64,000 nt of DNA from Galactobacter sp052108535 (GTDB lineage Bacteria > Actinomycetota > Actinomycetes > Actinomycetales > Micrococcaceae). The DNA is taken from NCBI GenBank assembly GCA_052108535.1, contig JBQDZM010000003.1, positions 62,001-126,000 on the forward strand. Direction: 5' to 3'. Positions 1 to 9,553 of this stretch are shown one piece after another (positions within the stretch are counted from its first letter, which is position 1; each line of letters begins with the position of its first letter). The translations under genes and the position numbers were made by a program. The notes below the pieces were generated by a model. The model saw nothing but the letters and a program-made list of their open reading frames with translations. It made no database searches and was not told the DNA's origin.

Positions 1-932
1 CCCTGGCGCAGCAGCCGGTCGAAGCGGTGCAGGATGACGCCCTCACGCAGCGCCCAGGGGCAGATGTGCACTTGCTCGATCTCCAATTTTTCCATGGCGG
101 TCTCCGCCCCGATGGCTCCTGCAAGCAACTGCGGCGCACGGATCTCCGAGACACCGGGCAGTCCTGCACGGTCCTCGAAACTCAACGCTTCCAGCCTGCG
201 CGACCACAACCGCAGATCCTCCAGCCGGAGGATGCGTTCCACGTAGGGTCCCTTGCCCGACGGCGCGGCTCCCGCCACGCGCGCCAGTGACCGGAAGGTC
301 TTCGACGTGGCGGCGACCATATCCGCGCTGTGTTCGGCCTGCAGCTGTTTCACGGCCGGATCCAGGATCTCCGCAACGTAGTCGCGGACCTCCCCCACGG
401 CTGCCGGCTTGGGCGGATTTCCGGGCAGTTTGTCCTTGGTCAGGCGTGCAGCGCCCAACGGCACGGACACGGCGACCGCCGGGAACTCGTCCCGCCCGGT
501 GGCCATCTCGAAGGAACCGCCGCCGATGTCCAGCACGGCCAGATCCCGGGTGTCCCAGCCGAACCAGCGGCGAACGGCGAAGTAGGTCAGTGAGGCCTCC
601 TGCTGGCCGGAGAGTTCCTCCAGACCCACACCTGTGGTGGTTTCCACCTCCCGGATGATGTCCTCACCGTTGGTGGCGCCACGCAGCGCGGAGGTACAAA
701 ACGCCAGAAGGTCCTGAACGTCGTGACGGTGAGCAAACGCCACCGCTTCCCTGACGAACCTGAGCAGTTCCCTGCGCCCGCGGGCGTTGACCGCGCCGGA
801 TTCATCCAGGAAGCGCACCAGGGACAACGGCCGCTTGTGGGAAGCGAAGGCCACCGGGCGAGCCCCGGGGTAGGCCTCCACCAGCAGCAAGTGCACGGTA
901 TTGGAACCGATGTCCAGCACTCCGAGCCGCAT
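1..932 (-). CDS. ppx: Exopolyphosphatase / GppA-type phosphatase, C-terminus cut by window edge
   Basis: Belongs to the Ppx/GppA family (actin-like ASKHA fold), which hydrolyses polyphosphate or pppGpp in the cytoplasm. The start is ATG at 932, followed by MRLGVLDIGSNTVHLLLVEA, the family's phosphate-1 loop. The second phosphate motif appears near residue 130 as LAVLDIGGGSFEMA. The reading frame is open to base 1, so about 310 residues are visible and the end is missing. The gene lies 14 bp beyond the stop of topA on the same strand and may be read with it. Family assignment is firm. Polyphosphate versus pppGpp specificity cannot be decided from sequence. Confidence 0.9.
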   Translation of the reverse strand, partial: MRLGVLDIGSNTVHLLLVEAYPGARPVAFASHKRPLSLVRFLDESGAVNARGRRELLRFVREAVAFAHRHDVQDLLAFCTSALRGATNGEDIIREVETTTGVGLEELSGQQEASLTYFAVRRWFGWDTRDLAVLDIGGGSFEMATGRDEFPAVAVSVPLGAARLTKDKLPGNPPKPAAVGEVRDYVAEILDPAVKQLQAEHSADMVAATSKTFRSLARVAGAAPSGKGPYVERILRLEDLRLWSRRLEALSFEDRAGLPGVSEIRAPQLLAGAIGAETAMEKLEIEQVHICPWALREGVILHRFDRLLRQ

Positions 933-946
933 GATTCCCCCTAGCC

Positions 947-3718
947 CTACTTCTTCTTCGCGGCGGGTTTCTTGGCCGCAGGCTTGCGAGCGCGGCTCGC
1001 CGCCGGCTTCTTGGCAGGCGCCTTGGCGCGCTTCTCCGCGAGCAGTTCCACGGCGCGTTCCTTGGTCAGCTGTTCCACCTCGGTGCCACGGGGCACCGTG
1101 ATGTTGGTGGTGCCATCCGTGATGTAGGGGCCAAAACGCCCGTCCTTCACGACGATGGGTTTGCCGGAGGTGGGATCCTCACCGAATTCCGCCAACGGCG
1201 GCTTCGCGGCGCCACGCCCGCGCTGCTTGGGCTGCGCGTATACGGCCCTGGCCTGGTCCTCGGTGGTGGTGAACAGTTCCTCCTCCGACCCCAGCGAACG
1301 ATATTCCGTGCCCTTCTTCAGGTACGGACCAAAGCGACCGTTAGCCGCGGTGATCTCCGCGCCGTCCACGTCCGTGCCCACCACGCGGGGCAGGGACATG
1401 AGCTTCAGCGCCTCCTCGAAGGTGACCGTGTTGGGATCCATGCCCTTGAACAGGCTGGCCGTCTTGGGTTTGACCTTGGCCGGCTTCTTCTTGGGCTTGG
1501 GTTTGCCGTTCTTGTAATACTCGGTCGGCAGGGAATCGAGATAGGCCTGCAATTCCTCCTCGGTCAGCTCCGGGACCACTTCCGTGACGTAGGGGCCGTA
1601 CCGGCCGTCCTTGGCCACAACGGTGTACCCGGTCTCCGGGTGGACCCCGAGCTCGCGGTCGCCGGGAACGGAGGCGTCCATGAGCTCCCTGGCCTTGGCG
1701 GCGGTGAGCTCGTCCGGGGCCAGGTCCTCTGGCACATTGGCGCGCTTTGGCGTGGTGCCCTCCGGTGCGTCCTTCGGGAGAGCTTCCTCCAGGTAGGGAC
1801 CGAACTTGCCAACCCGCAGGGTGATGTCCTCAGCCACCGGGATGGAGTTGATGGCACGCGCGTCGATCTCCCCGAGATCGTCCACGGTGTCCTTCAGACC
1901 CTCGAAGCCGTCGTCGCCGAAGTAGAAATGCTGCAGCCAGGCGTCCCTAGAACGGTTGCCGCGGGCGATCTCGTCGAGGTCGTCCTCCATCCGGGCCGTG
2001 AACTCGTAGTCCACGTACCGGGAGAAGTGTTCCTCGAGCAGACGGACCACGGAGAAGGCGATCCAAGACGGGACCAGTGCGCCGCCGCGTTTAGTGACGT
2101 AGCCGCGGTCCATGATCGTGGAGATCGTGGGCGCAAAGGTGGAGGGACGGCCGATCTCGCGCTTTTCCAGTTCCGCCACGATGGACGCCTCGGTGTACCG
2201 GGCAGGCGGGGTGGTCTCGTGGCCGGCTGCGGTGAGTTCCGTCGCGGTCAGCGCTGAGCCTTCCACCAGCTGCGGGAGTCGGCGCTGCTCCTCGGAGTCG
2301 GCCCGCTTCCCGGCGTCCGTCCCTTCCTCGTAGGCGGCCATGAAGCCACGGAAGGTGATGACGGTGCCTGAAGCGGAGAACTCGGCCACACGGTCGTCGG
2401 CCGCCGTGCCCTCCAATTTGACGGTGGCGGTGGAACCGACGGCATCGGCCATCTGCGAGGCCACGGTGCGCTTCCAGATCAGTTCATACAGCTTGAACTC
2501 ATCCGCCGAGAGCTGCGGTAACACGGCCTGGGGCGTGCGGAACGCGTCGCCTGCCGGGCGGATGGCCTCGTGGGCCTCCTGCGCGGAATCGTTCTTGGCC
2601 TTGTAGCGGCGCGGGCTCGGGTACACGTACTCGGCTCCGTAGAGCTCCTTGACCTGCCGACGGGCCGCGTTGACGGCCTCGTCGGAGAGGTGCACCGAGT
2701 CGGTACGCATATAGGTGATGAAGCCGTTCTCGTACAACCGCTGCGCAATCTGCATGGTGATGCGCGAGCTCCAGCGCAACTTGCGGCTGGCCTCCTGCTG
2801 CAGCGTGGAGGTCGTGAACGGGGCGGCGGGGCGACGCTTGTACGGCTTGGATTCCACGCCGGTGACGGCGAAGTCGGAACCGTGCAGTCCGGCGGCCAGA
2901 GACTGAGCCGCCTCGCCGTCCAGGTGTGCCACGCCAGCCTTGACGGAGGCGGGCCGCAGCTCGCCGCGGTCGTTGAAATCGCGGCCGGTGGCCACTCGGG
3001 CGCCGTCCACCGCGCTGAGTCGGGCGCCGAAGGATTCACCGTCCGCGGTCACAAAATCGCCGGTGACATCCCAATAGGAGGCCGCACGGAACGCCATTCG
3101 CTCGCGTTCGCGCTCCACCACCAGTCGGGTGGCGACGGACTGCACGCGACCGGCGGAGAGGCCGCGGCCCACCTTGCGCCACAGCACCGGGGAGATCTCG
3201 TAGCCGTAGAGACGGTCAAGGATGCGGCGAGTCTCCTGCGCATCGACGAGGTCCATATCCAGGTCACGGACCTGGGCGAGTCCGCGCTGGACGCCCTCCT
3301 TGGTGATCTCGTTGAAGGTCATGCGGTGCACGGGCACCTTGGGCTTGAGCACCTCGAGCAGGTGCCAGGAGATGGCCTCGCCTTCGCGATCGGCATCGGT
3401 TGCGAGGTAGAGCTCGTCGGCGTCCTTGAGCTCTCGTTTCAGGTCGGCGACCCGCTTCTTCTTGTCCGGGTAGACCACGTAGTAGGGGTCGAATCCGTGG
3501 TCCACGTCCACGGCGAACTTGGAATAGGCGGACTTCTTCATCTCCGCGGGCAGTTCGGAGGGCTGCGGCAGGTCACGGATGTGTCCAACGGAGGCGTCAA
3601 CCACGAAGCCCTCGCCCAGGTACTTGGCGATGGACTTGGACTTGGCGGGGGACTCGACAATGACGAGTTTCTTCCCGGTTTTACCGGCCGCTGCGGTGGA
3701 CTTCGCCTTGGTTGGCAC
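947..3718 (-). CDS. topA: DNA topoisomerase I (type IA)
   Basis: A 923-residue enzyme that relaxes negatively supercoiled DNA. The N-terminal Toprim domain carries LVIVESPAKSKSIAKYLG near residue 18. The catalytic tyrosine is Tyr336 in the motif YMRTDSVHLS. After the core there are four FGPY-type repeats (KFGPYLEE, RYGPYVTE, RFGPYLKK, RFGPYITD) instead of classical four-cysteine zinc fingers. The protein ends in a lysine/alanine-rich basic tail (KKPAAKKPAAKKK type), as is usual for actinobacterial TopA. The first ATG fits the family's N-terminus. The gene matches Rv3646c in the conserved actinobacterial block. Assignment is secure. Confidence 0.98.
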   Translation of the reverse strand: MPTKAKSTAAAGKTGKKLVIVESPAKSKSIAKYLGEGFVVDASVGHIRDLPQPSELPAEMKKSAYSKFAVDVDHGFDPYYVVYPDKKKRVADLKRELKDADELYLATDADREGEAISWHLLEVLKPKVPVHRMTFNEITKEGVQRGLAQVRDLDMDLVDAQETRRILDRLYGYEISPVLWRKVGRGLSAGRVQSVATRLVVERERERMAFRAASYWDVTGDFVTADGESFGARLSAVDGARVATGRDFNDRGELRPASVKAGVAHLDGEAAQSLAAGLHGSDFAVTGVESKPYKRRPAAPFTTSTLQQEASRKLRWSSRITMQIAQRLYENGFITYMRTDSVHLSDEAVNAARRQVKELYGAEYVYPSPRRYKAKNDSAQEAHEAIRPAGDAFRTPQAVLPQLSADEFKLYELIWKRTVASQMADAVGSTATVKLEGTAADDRVAEFSASGTVITFRGFMAAYEEGTDAGKRADSEEQRRLPQLVEGSALTATELTAAGHETTPPARYTEASIVAELEKREIGRPSTFAPTISTIMDRGYVTKRGGALVPSWIAFSVVRLLEEHFSRYVDYEFTARMEDDLDEIARGNRSRDAWLQHFYFGDDGFEGLKDTVDDLGEIDARAINSIPVAEDITLRVGKFGPYLEEALPKDAPEGTTPKRANVPEDLAPDELTAAKARELMDASVPGDRELGVHPETGYTVVAKDGRYGPYVTEVVPELTEEELQAYLDSLPTEYYKNGKPKPKKKPAKVKPKTASLFKGMDPNTVTFEEALKLMSLPRVVGTDVDGAEITAANGRFGPYLKKGTEYRSLGSEEELFTTTEDQARAVYAQPKQRGRGAAKPPLAEFGEDPTSGKPIVVKDGRFGPYITDGTTNITVPRGTEVEQLTKERAVELLAEKRAKAPAKKPAASRARKPAAKKPAAKKK

Positions 3719-3865
3719 GATGCTCCTGCTTCGAATCGTTGCGCGCTGAAACGGGTTGCCTCAGCACCTCACCCGACGTGGTCTCACGTGGGGCCCGGAC
3801 ACGCTAACCATAGCGCCCACAGCCGCTGGCCCCTGCACCGAGGTGCGCTCTGGGCCGTGCGTACT

Positions 3866-4531
3866 TCAGGGGCGCGGGCTGCGATCCGGGAGTGCTGAGA
3901 GCAGATAATGGACGCGTTTCCCGTCCGCGGAGGAGCGGTTGGCGTCGTCTGCTCTGGCCTCGAATTCCTTGGCCAACGCCTGGACCCGCACCATGAACTC
4001 GCGCTCGGATGCCGCATCCAGGTAGAGGGAGCCGTAGTTCATGAACGGCAGGTCCTGAAGGTCGCCGTCCGCCGGTTCGCCGCGGTGGGCGGAACGGAAA
4101 CTGATTTCTTCCGAGAGGCGCTGCCTGAACTGGTCCAATTGCATATCGACGTAGGCCGCCGTCCCCACTTCGGAGCCGCCCCCTGGCCTGACCACGAGTT
4201 GGTCACCGGCCGCGCGCCAGCGCCGCTCGCGGGCGTCCCCCTCCGAGGCCGCGCGTTCCACGAGCCCGTACTTCTCCAGTGCGCGCAGGTGGTAGCTCAT
4301 GGCCGACGGCGACAGGCCACAGCGTGCCGCCAGTTCCGTCGCCGTGCGGGTACCACTAGCCGCATAGAGTTCGTCGAGAGCCTCCACTCTGGCCCGGTGG
4401 GCCAACGCGCGCACGGCGCGAGGATCGGTAATGACGACGCGACGTGGCACGGTGACAGTGTCGGTTCCGGCGTCCTCCGCGGCGTCGACGGAGGGCACCT
4501 CCGCCGGAAGGGAACGCACGGGGATGCTCAT
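3866..4531 (-). CDS. ArsR-like winged-helix transcriptional regulator
   Basis: A 221-residue cytoplasmic DNA-binding protein. Residues around 35-100 form an ArsR/HTH_20-type winged helix: AHRARVEALDEL, then TATELAARCGLSPSAMSYHLRALEKYGLVER as a typical recognition-helix and wing region. The C-terminal half is helical and acidic and has no recognisable metal-binding cysteine motif, so a metal sensor of the classic ArsR/SmtB type is unlikely. Proteins with this architecture usually sense something through the C-terminal domain, but the ligand is unknown. It lies between topA and a methyltransferase, all on the minus strand. The methyltransferase stop is 35 bp upstream of its start. Targets unknown. 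Confidence 0.8.
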   Translation of the reverse strand: MSIPVRSLPAEVPSVDAAEDAGTDTVTVPRRVVITDPRAVRALAHRARVEALDELYAASGTRTATELAARCGLSPSAMSYHLRALEKYGLVERAASEGDARERRWRAAGDQLVVRPGGGSEVGTAAYVDMQLDQFRQRLSEEISFRSAHRGEPADGDLQDLPFMNYGSLYLDAASEREFMVRVQALAKEFEARADDANRSSADGKRVHYLLSALPDRSPRP

Positions 4532-4565
4532 GGCCGCTCATTCTAACGCGGTCGCGGACCAGGTT

Positions 4566-6329
4566 TCAGACACTCACGGGCGGGAAATCCAGGAATCCGT
4601 CCCTGATCAACTCTTCTGCCCGTCCCAGGAGCGCCTCGGCCTGCTCGTCGCTGTCCCCCATGAGGGCCGTCACCGCCGTCGCCAGCGCCCTCAGATTCAG
4701 GTCTCCGTCGCAGGCGGAGACCAGTCCGGCCAGGGCCGTGTCCATACCTCTGGTGCGGCGCAGTCCGGAGCCCTGCCGCAGGACGATGGCTCTAGGGTGC
4801 TCCTCGCCTGGCACAGCATGAGTCTCCACCGTGGTGTCGGGTGCGGGGACCGCATGAACCAACCCGACGTCCACCTTGGCGAGGGCGTCCGCGCGGAACA
4901 CCGAGGCGGCGAGCGCCGGCCCCAGTGGGGTGTCGAGGGCCTGGCTGAGCCATTCGAAGCGTCTGCCCACTCCGGCCTCGGTGGGGTTCGCCGGGCGGCG
5001 CAGCCAGACGAGTCCGAGGCCCACCCTGCCCACACCGCGCGCGGAGAAGTCCTCGAGGTAGTCCAGGTAGCGGGACTCGTAGGCCTGCGGGTCGCGGGCC
5101 TCTGCTGCGTCAGCCAGCCAGGTCTCCGCGTATCCGCACGGGTCCTCTAGATCGCGTTGGATGAACCAGCATTCGGTGCCCTGAGGCACCCAGCTGGCTG
5201 GGCCGGCGGCCCAGCCGGGCACGGAGGTGCCGGTGGCGGGGTCGGTGGCCACCACGTCGTCGGGCATATGGTCTTGGGCGACCTCCCAGTTGGCCAGCAG
5301 CTGGGCGGTGCCGCCTGGGGTGAGGATGTCGGGGAGGGCGCCGATCAGTTGCGCCACGAGGCGATCACCGGGCAGGCCGCCGTCGCGGTAGGTGAAGCGG
5401 TCCGCTTCCGTCTCGCCGTCGCTGCGCGGGGTGATGACGAAGGGCGGGTTGGAGACCACGACATCGAAGTGTTCGCCGCGCACGGGGTCCAGGAGGGAGC
5501 CCTGTTTGAGGCTCACCCTAGCGTCCAGGTGGGCGGGGTCCAGACCCAGTGCCTGGGCGTTGAGCAGCAGGTTGAAGCGGGTGAAGGCCAGTGCGCGCTC
5601 GGAGAGATCGGTCGCGGTGACGTGGTCGCAGTGGCTGAGCAGGTGGAAGGTCTGGATGCCGCAGCCCACGCCGAGGTCCAGCGCCCGACGTGCTGGCTGT
5701 CGGATGGTGGAGGAGGCCAGAGTCAGTGAGGCGCGGCCGATGCCGAGCACGTGATCGTGGCGCAGAACGCCGGAGCGCAGCGCGGCCCCCACGTCGGACG
5801 CCACCCACAGTTCGGCATCCGAGTCCGAGGCGTGGGGGCGCAGGTCGATGGCCGCGTGGGCCTGGGCCTGGGCGTCGGCCTCGGTGTCAGTCCCGGAGGA
5901 TTCCACGAGGCCGATCTTGACCGCGTTGGCCAGGCCGAGCGTCGGCAGCGCCAGCTCCCAGTCCTCGGCGCTGATCGCCTGGCCGAGCAGGAAGGCCCTG
6001 ACCAGCGCCGCGAGGGCGTCGCGGGCCTCGCCGCCGTCGCCGCCATCGTGGACGGCGTGGCCGGCCTGATCGGCCTGGTCGGCCTGGTCGTCCGGTCGTG
6101 AGTCGAGCACACGGCGGGCCGGCACAAAGTGCTCGCGCAGCAACGCGCTCATGGCCTGCTCACCGAGCAGTGCCGTCACGGCGTCGTACGTGTAGTCGGC
6201 TCGACGCAGATCTGCCGCCAGCAGGGCCAAGAGGTGCGGGTCGTCGCTGCGTGGGGCGTCTTCCACCGCGCTGAAGGCCGGTAGGGACTCGTCGGGCTGC
6301 GTTTGAATACTCACCCAAGTATTCTCCAT
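4566..6329 (-). CDS. Class I SAM-dependent methyltransferase (HemK/RsmC-like, DUF7059 N-terminus)
   Basis: A 587-residue protein. The Rossmann SAM-binding motif is LDLGVGCGIQTFHLL near residue 215. The amino-methyltransferase signature is VVSNPPFVITP near residue 292, the NPPF/Y motif of enzymes that methylate exocyclic amines in RNA, DNA or Gln side chains. The N-terminal 150 residues are the extra domain seen in actinobacterial members, and a C-terminal 200-residue extension follows. The real substrate is not known; rRNA is a reasonable guess from the RsmC-like core. An alternative GTG start at 6314 is possible. The gene is divergent from the GNAT gene at 6436. Confidence 0.85.
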   Translation of the reverse strand: MENTWVSIQTQPDESLPAFSAVEDAPRSDDPHLLALLAADLRRADYTYDAVTALLGEQAMSALLREHFVPARRVLDSRPDDQADQADQAGHAVHDGGDGGEARDALAALVRAFLLGQAISAEDWELALPTLGLANAVKIGLVESSGTDTEADAQAQAHAAIDLRPHASDSDAELWVASDVGAALRSGVLRHDHVLGIGRASLTLASSTIRQPARRALDLGVGCGIQTFHLLSHCDHVTATDLSERALAFTRFNLLLNAQALGLDPAHLDARVSLKQGSLLDPVRGEHFDVVVSNPPFVITPRSDGETEADRFTYRDGGLPGDRLVAQLIGALPDILTPGGTAQLLANWEVAQDHMPDDVVATDPATGTSVPGWAAGPASWVPQGTECWFIQRDLEDPCGYAETWLADAAEARDPQAYESRYLDYLEDFSARGVGRVGLGLVWLRRPANPTEAGVGRRFEWLSQALDTPLGPALAASVFRADALAKVDVGLVHAVPAPDTTVETHAVPGEEHPRAIVLRQGSGLRRTRGMDTALAGLVSACDGDLNLRALATAVTALMGDSDEQAEALLGRAEELIRDGFLDFPPVSV

Positions 6330-6422
6330 CCCCTGCGGCCGTCACGCGCCGTCATCCACCGTCATCGTCGCCGTCACCTGATCGTTGCCTGCGAACGTAT
6401 GTCACTGGGCCGCGGCCGCGGG

Positions 6423-6428
6423 TAGCCT
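6423..6428 (+). promoter_or_regulatory. -10 element TAGCCT of a leaderless promoter
   Basis: TAGCCT ends 7 nt before the ATG at 6436. This is the spacing expected if transcription starts on the start codon itself. It supports 6436 over the longer frame that opens at 6385. Confidence 0.6.
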
Positions 6429-6435
6429 CTTGAGT

Positions 6436-7137
6436 ATGGAACACCGAGCGAGCGACGAACTGATCAGCACCTGGATGCGAGGCTGGGCCGAGGCACGCGG
6501 GTACGAGACCCACCACGACGGGGCTCTGCACGCCTATCGCCGGACCGGCCAGGACGCCGACAACTGGGAGTACGTGATCCACGACCCCAGCGCGGAGCAT
6601 CTGAGCCAGCTCTCCCATGCCCTCTCGGAGCATCCGGGACAGCGCGTCACCGCTTTTACCACGGAACTCGACGGCCTCGTCGACCTGGCCCATGGGGCCG
6701 GGCTGGCCGTGGTCTCCACCCGTGAGGTGCTCATGGTCACCGACATGGCCGTGCAGGACATCGAGGCCCCCTACTTGGACGATGGCCTGCGCTGGGAGGA
6801 GAAGCGCGACGGTGACCACGCCTGGGTTTCCCTCCATGAGGAGGAGGGCAACGCGGTGGTGGCCTCCGGTCATGTCGGCGTGCTCGGTGACTACGCCATC
6901 TTCGATCGGATCGTGACGGCCCCGGAGTTCCGCCGCCGCGGCTTCGGTTCACTTGTGACCCGGTACTTGGCCTCCATCGCCGCCGAATCCGATGCGGAAC
7001 GGGGACTGTTGGTGGCCTCCTCCGATGGTTACGAACTCTACAAATACCTCGGGTGGACGCTGCTGGGGACCATGGCTGTCCTCGAGGCTCCGAACTCCCC
7101 CGATGCCAACGAGCGCACGGGCCACACCTCGGACTAA
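6436..7137 (+). CDS. GNAT family N-acetyltransferase
   Basis: A 233-residue protein with a C-terminal GNAT fold. Residues about 120-215 hold the acetyl-CoA binding core, with FDRIVTAPEFRRRGFGSLV as motif A (R-R-x-G-F-G/A pattern) and LLVASSDGYELYKYLGW as the following strand and helix. The N-terminal 120 residues are a lineage-specific extension. No Shine-Dalgarno precedes the ATG; a TAGCCT -10 box 7 nt upstream suggests a leaderless mRNA. The acetyl acceptor is unknown. The next gene, a helicase, starts 14 bp downstream and is probably co-transcribed. Confidence 0.85.
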   Translation: MEHRASDELISTWMRGWAEARGYETHHDGALHAYRRTGQDADNWEYVIHDPSAEHLSQLSHALSEHPGQRVTAFTTELDGLVDLAHGAGLAVVSTREVLMVTDMAVQDIEAPYLDDGLRWEEKRDGDHAWVSLHEEEGNAVVASGHVGVLGDYAIFDRIVTAPEFRRRGFGSLVTRYLASIAAESDAERGLLVASSDGYELYKYLGWTLLGTMAVLEAPNSPDANERTGHTSD

Positions 7138-7151
7138 AGACTCTCTGCCCC

Positions 7152-9491
7152 ATGGATTTCAGAACCCTCGTCCCGCTGCTGGGCCGAGGGGAGCATCCCG
7201 ATTCCCTGACCCATGTCAGGGTCCTCCCAGCCCGGTCCGCGCGCTTTGCGCCGTGGCCGGGCTGGGCCGCGTCGCCCCTCGTGGCCGCGTACGCGGCGCG
7301 TGGAGTGACGCAGCCGTGGGAGCACCAGGTCGCTGCCGCTTCGTCCGCGCAAGCCGGCCGGCACACCATCGTCGCCACCGGCACGGCGTCGGGCAAGTCC
7401 CTGGCCTACCTCTTGCCCGCCTTGGACGCCGTCATCCGTGGCGGCATCCTGCCCGACGGTTCCCGGACCGGCGGCCGCGGCGACGCCACGGTGCTCTACC
7501 TCTCCCCCACCAAGGCCTTGGCCGCCGACCAGCTTGAATCGGTGATCGGGCTGGACCTGCCCGGGGTCCGGGCGGCCACCTTCGACGGGGACACTCCGCG
7601 GGAGGAACGCCGGTGGGTGCGGGAGTACGCCAACGTGGTCTTCACAAACCCTGACATGCTGCATTTCGGGGTGCTTCCCCAGCACAGCCGTTGGGCAGGG
7701 TTCTTACGGCGGTTGAAGTACGTGATCGTGGACGAGGCCCACGGGTACCGGGGGGTGTTCGGGTCGCATGTGGCGGTTCTGTTACGACGTTTACGTAGAG
7801 TTGCGGCACATTACGGCGCCGCCCCCGTTTTCGTGGGGGCCTCCGCCACCTCTGCGTCTCCGGCAGAGTCCTTCTCCCGCCTGATCGGGGCTGACGCCGT
7901 GGAGGTGACGGATGATGCCTCGGCCAAGGGTGAACGGACCGTGGCCCTCTGGGAGCCGCCTCTGACCGGGTTGCGTGGGGAGAACGGGGCCGAGCAGCGC
8001 CGCACCGTCATCGCTGAGACCTCCGAGCTGCTGGCGAACCTGGTGTGCGGCTCGGTCCGGACGTTGGCGTTCATCCGTTCTCGGCGCGGTGCCGAGGCCA
8101 TCTCCTCCAACGCCGCCCGGCTGGTGCGAGAGATCGATCCTTCGTTGCCGCAGCGGATCGCCGCGTACCGCTCCGGGTATCTGCCGGAGGAGCGGCGTGC
8201 GCTGGAGGCGCAGCTGCGCAACGGCGATCTGTTGGGAGTTTCCTCCACCTCGGCGCTGGAGCTAGGTATCGACGTGGATGGCCTCGATGCGGTGCTGGTG
8301 GCCGGTTGGCCGGGGACCCGGGCGTCCTTCTTCCAGCAGATCGGCCGGGCCGGGCGCTCCGGTCAAGAGGCCCTGGCCGCGTTCGTGGCGGCGGACGATC
8401 CCTTGGACACCTATCTGGTGCACCACCCCGAGGCCGTGTTCGACGTCGGCGTCGAGGCCACCGTCACCGACCCCTCCAATCCCTACGTGCTGGGCCCTCA
8501 CCTCATGGCGGCTGCATCAGAACTCCCGTTGCGCCCGGAGGACCTGCCCCTGTTTGGGCCCACGGCAGGGGAGTTGGTGGAGGAGTTGGTGGCCGACGGC
8601 GCGCTACGCCGCCGCCCGGCCGGCTGGTTCTGGACTCATCCGGAATCGGCTCATTCCTTCGTGGACCTGCGCAGTGCCGGCGGCGGGCCGGTGTCCGTGG
8701 TGGATGTGGACTCCGGCAGCGTCCTGGGTTCTATGGACTCGCCACAGACTCACTACCAGGCCCACACCGGTGCGATCTACGTCCATCAGGGACGCACGTA
8801 CTTGGTGGAGGAGCTGGACGAGGTCAATCACACGGTCTTGGTCTCGGCGACCAGGCCGGAGTACTACACCCAGGCCCGTGACCTCACCACGGTGGAGGTC
8901 GTCGAGACAGAACAGTCGGAGACCTGGGGCGAGATCGGCGTGCATTTCGGCAAGGTCGTGGTGACCACCCAGGTGGTCTCGTTCCAGCGGAAGGCGTTGC
9001 ACTCCAACGAGATCCTCGGCGAGGAGCCGCTGGACTTAGAACCACGGCAGTTGTTCACCAAGGCCGTCTGGTTCACGATTCCGGAACCACGGCTGCATGC
9101 CGCGGGGCTGACCGCCGAATCCATCCCGGGATCCCTACATGCCGCGGAGCATGCGAGCATCGGCATGCTGCCCCTGGTTGCGTCCTCGGATCGGTGGGAC
9201 GTGGGCGGCGTGTCCACGGCCCTGCATGCCGATACCGGGTTGCCGACCATCTTTGTGCACGACGGCCATCCGGGTGGCGCCGGTTTCGCCGAGCGGGGGC
9301 ATGCCATGGCCCCGCATTGGCTGGCGGCGACCAGGGACGCCGTCATGGCCTGCGAGTGTTCCTCCGGCTGCCCGTCCTGCGTTCAGTCCCCCAAGTGCGG
9401 CAACCGCAATCATCCGCTGGACAAGGCCGGGGCGGTGGCCCTGCTCGGAGAAATCCTGCGGCTGGTCCCGGCGGAGCGCAAAAGGCGCTGA
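7152..9491 (+). CDS. DEAD/DEAH-box DNA helicase of the MrfA/Hrq1 type with C-terminal zinc-cysteine domain
   Basis: A 779-residue SF2 helicase. Walker A is ATGTASGKSLAYLLP near residue 75 and the DEAH box is VDEAH near residue 194. Helicase C-terminal motifs include SSTSALELGIDVDGLDAVL and QQIGRAGRSG. The C-terminus (from about residue 730) holds a four-cysteine cluster, CECSSGCPSC...KCGN, the MZB/DUF1998 signature of MrfA (YprA) and Hrq1, which repair DNA damage such as mitomycin adducts. The ATG at 7152 (MDFRTLVPLLG) matches the family's N-terminus better than upstream in-frame starts. It corresponds in position to M. tuberculosis Rv3649. Role in DNA repair is inferred from the family. Confidence 0.9.
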   Translation: MDFRTLVPLLGRGEHPDSLTHVRVLPARSARFAPWPGWAASPLVAAYAARGVTQPWEHQVAAASSAQAGRHTIVATGTASGKSLAYLLPALDAVIRGGILPDGSRTGGRGDATVLYLSPTKALAADQLESVIGLDLPGVRAATFDGDTPREERRWVREYANVVFTNPDMLHFGVLPQHSRWAGFLRRLKYVIVDEAHGYRGVFGSHVAVLLRRLRRVAAHYGAAPVFVGASATSASPAESFSRLIGADAVEVTDDASAKGERTVALWEPPLTGLRGENGAEQRRTVIAETSELLANLVCGSVRTLAFIRSRRGAEAISSNAARLVREIDPSLPQRIAAYRSGYLPEERRALEAQLRNGDLLGVSSTSALELGIDVDGLDAVLVAGWPGTRASFFQQIGRAGRSGQEALAAFVAADDPLDTYLVHHPEAVFDVGVEATVTDPSNPYVLGPHLMAAASELPLRPEDLPLFGPTAGELVEELVADGALRRRPAGWFWTHPESAHSFVDLRSAGGGPVSVVDVDSGSVLGSMDSPQTHYQAHTGAIYVHQGRTYLVEELDEVNHTVLVSATRPEYYTQARDLTTVEVVETEQSETWGEIGVHFGKVVVTTQVVSFQRKALHSNEILGEEPLDLEPRQLFTKAVWFTIPEPRLHAAGLTAESIPGSLHAAEHASIGMLPLVASSDRWDVGGVSTALHADTGLPTIFVHDGHPGGAGFAERGHAMAPHWLAATRDAVMACECSSGCPSCVQSPKCGNRNHPLDKAGAVALLGEILRLVPAERKRR

Positions 9492-9553
9492 GCCTCAGGT
9501 CGGCCCGGCCGCGTCGGACAACCTAGCTGCGGCTGTCAGCCCAGCAGCGTCGG

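Noticed and set aside
2570..3898. 442-codon open frame antisense to topA
   Set aside because: Shadow of topA; composition is that of a complementary frame and it runs across the topA promoter.
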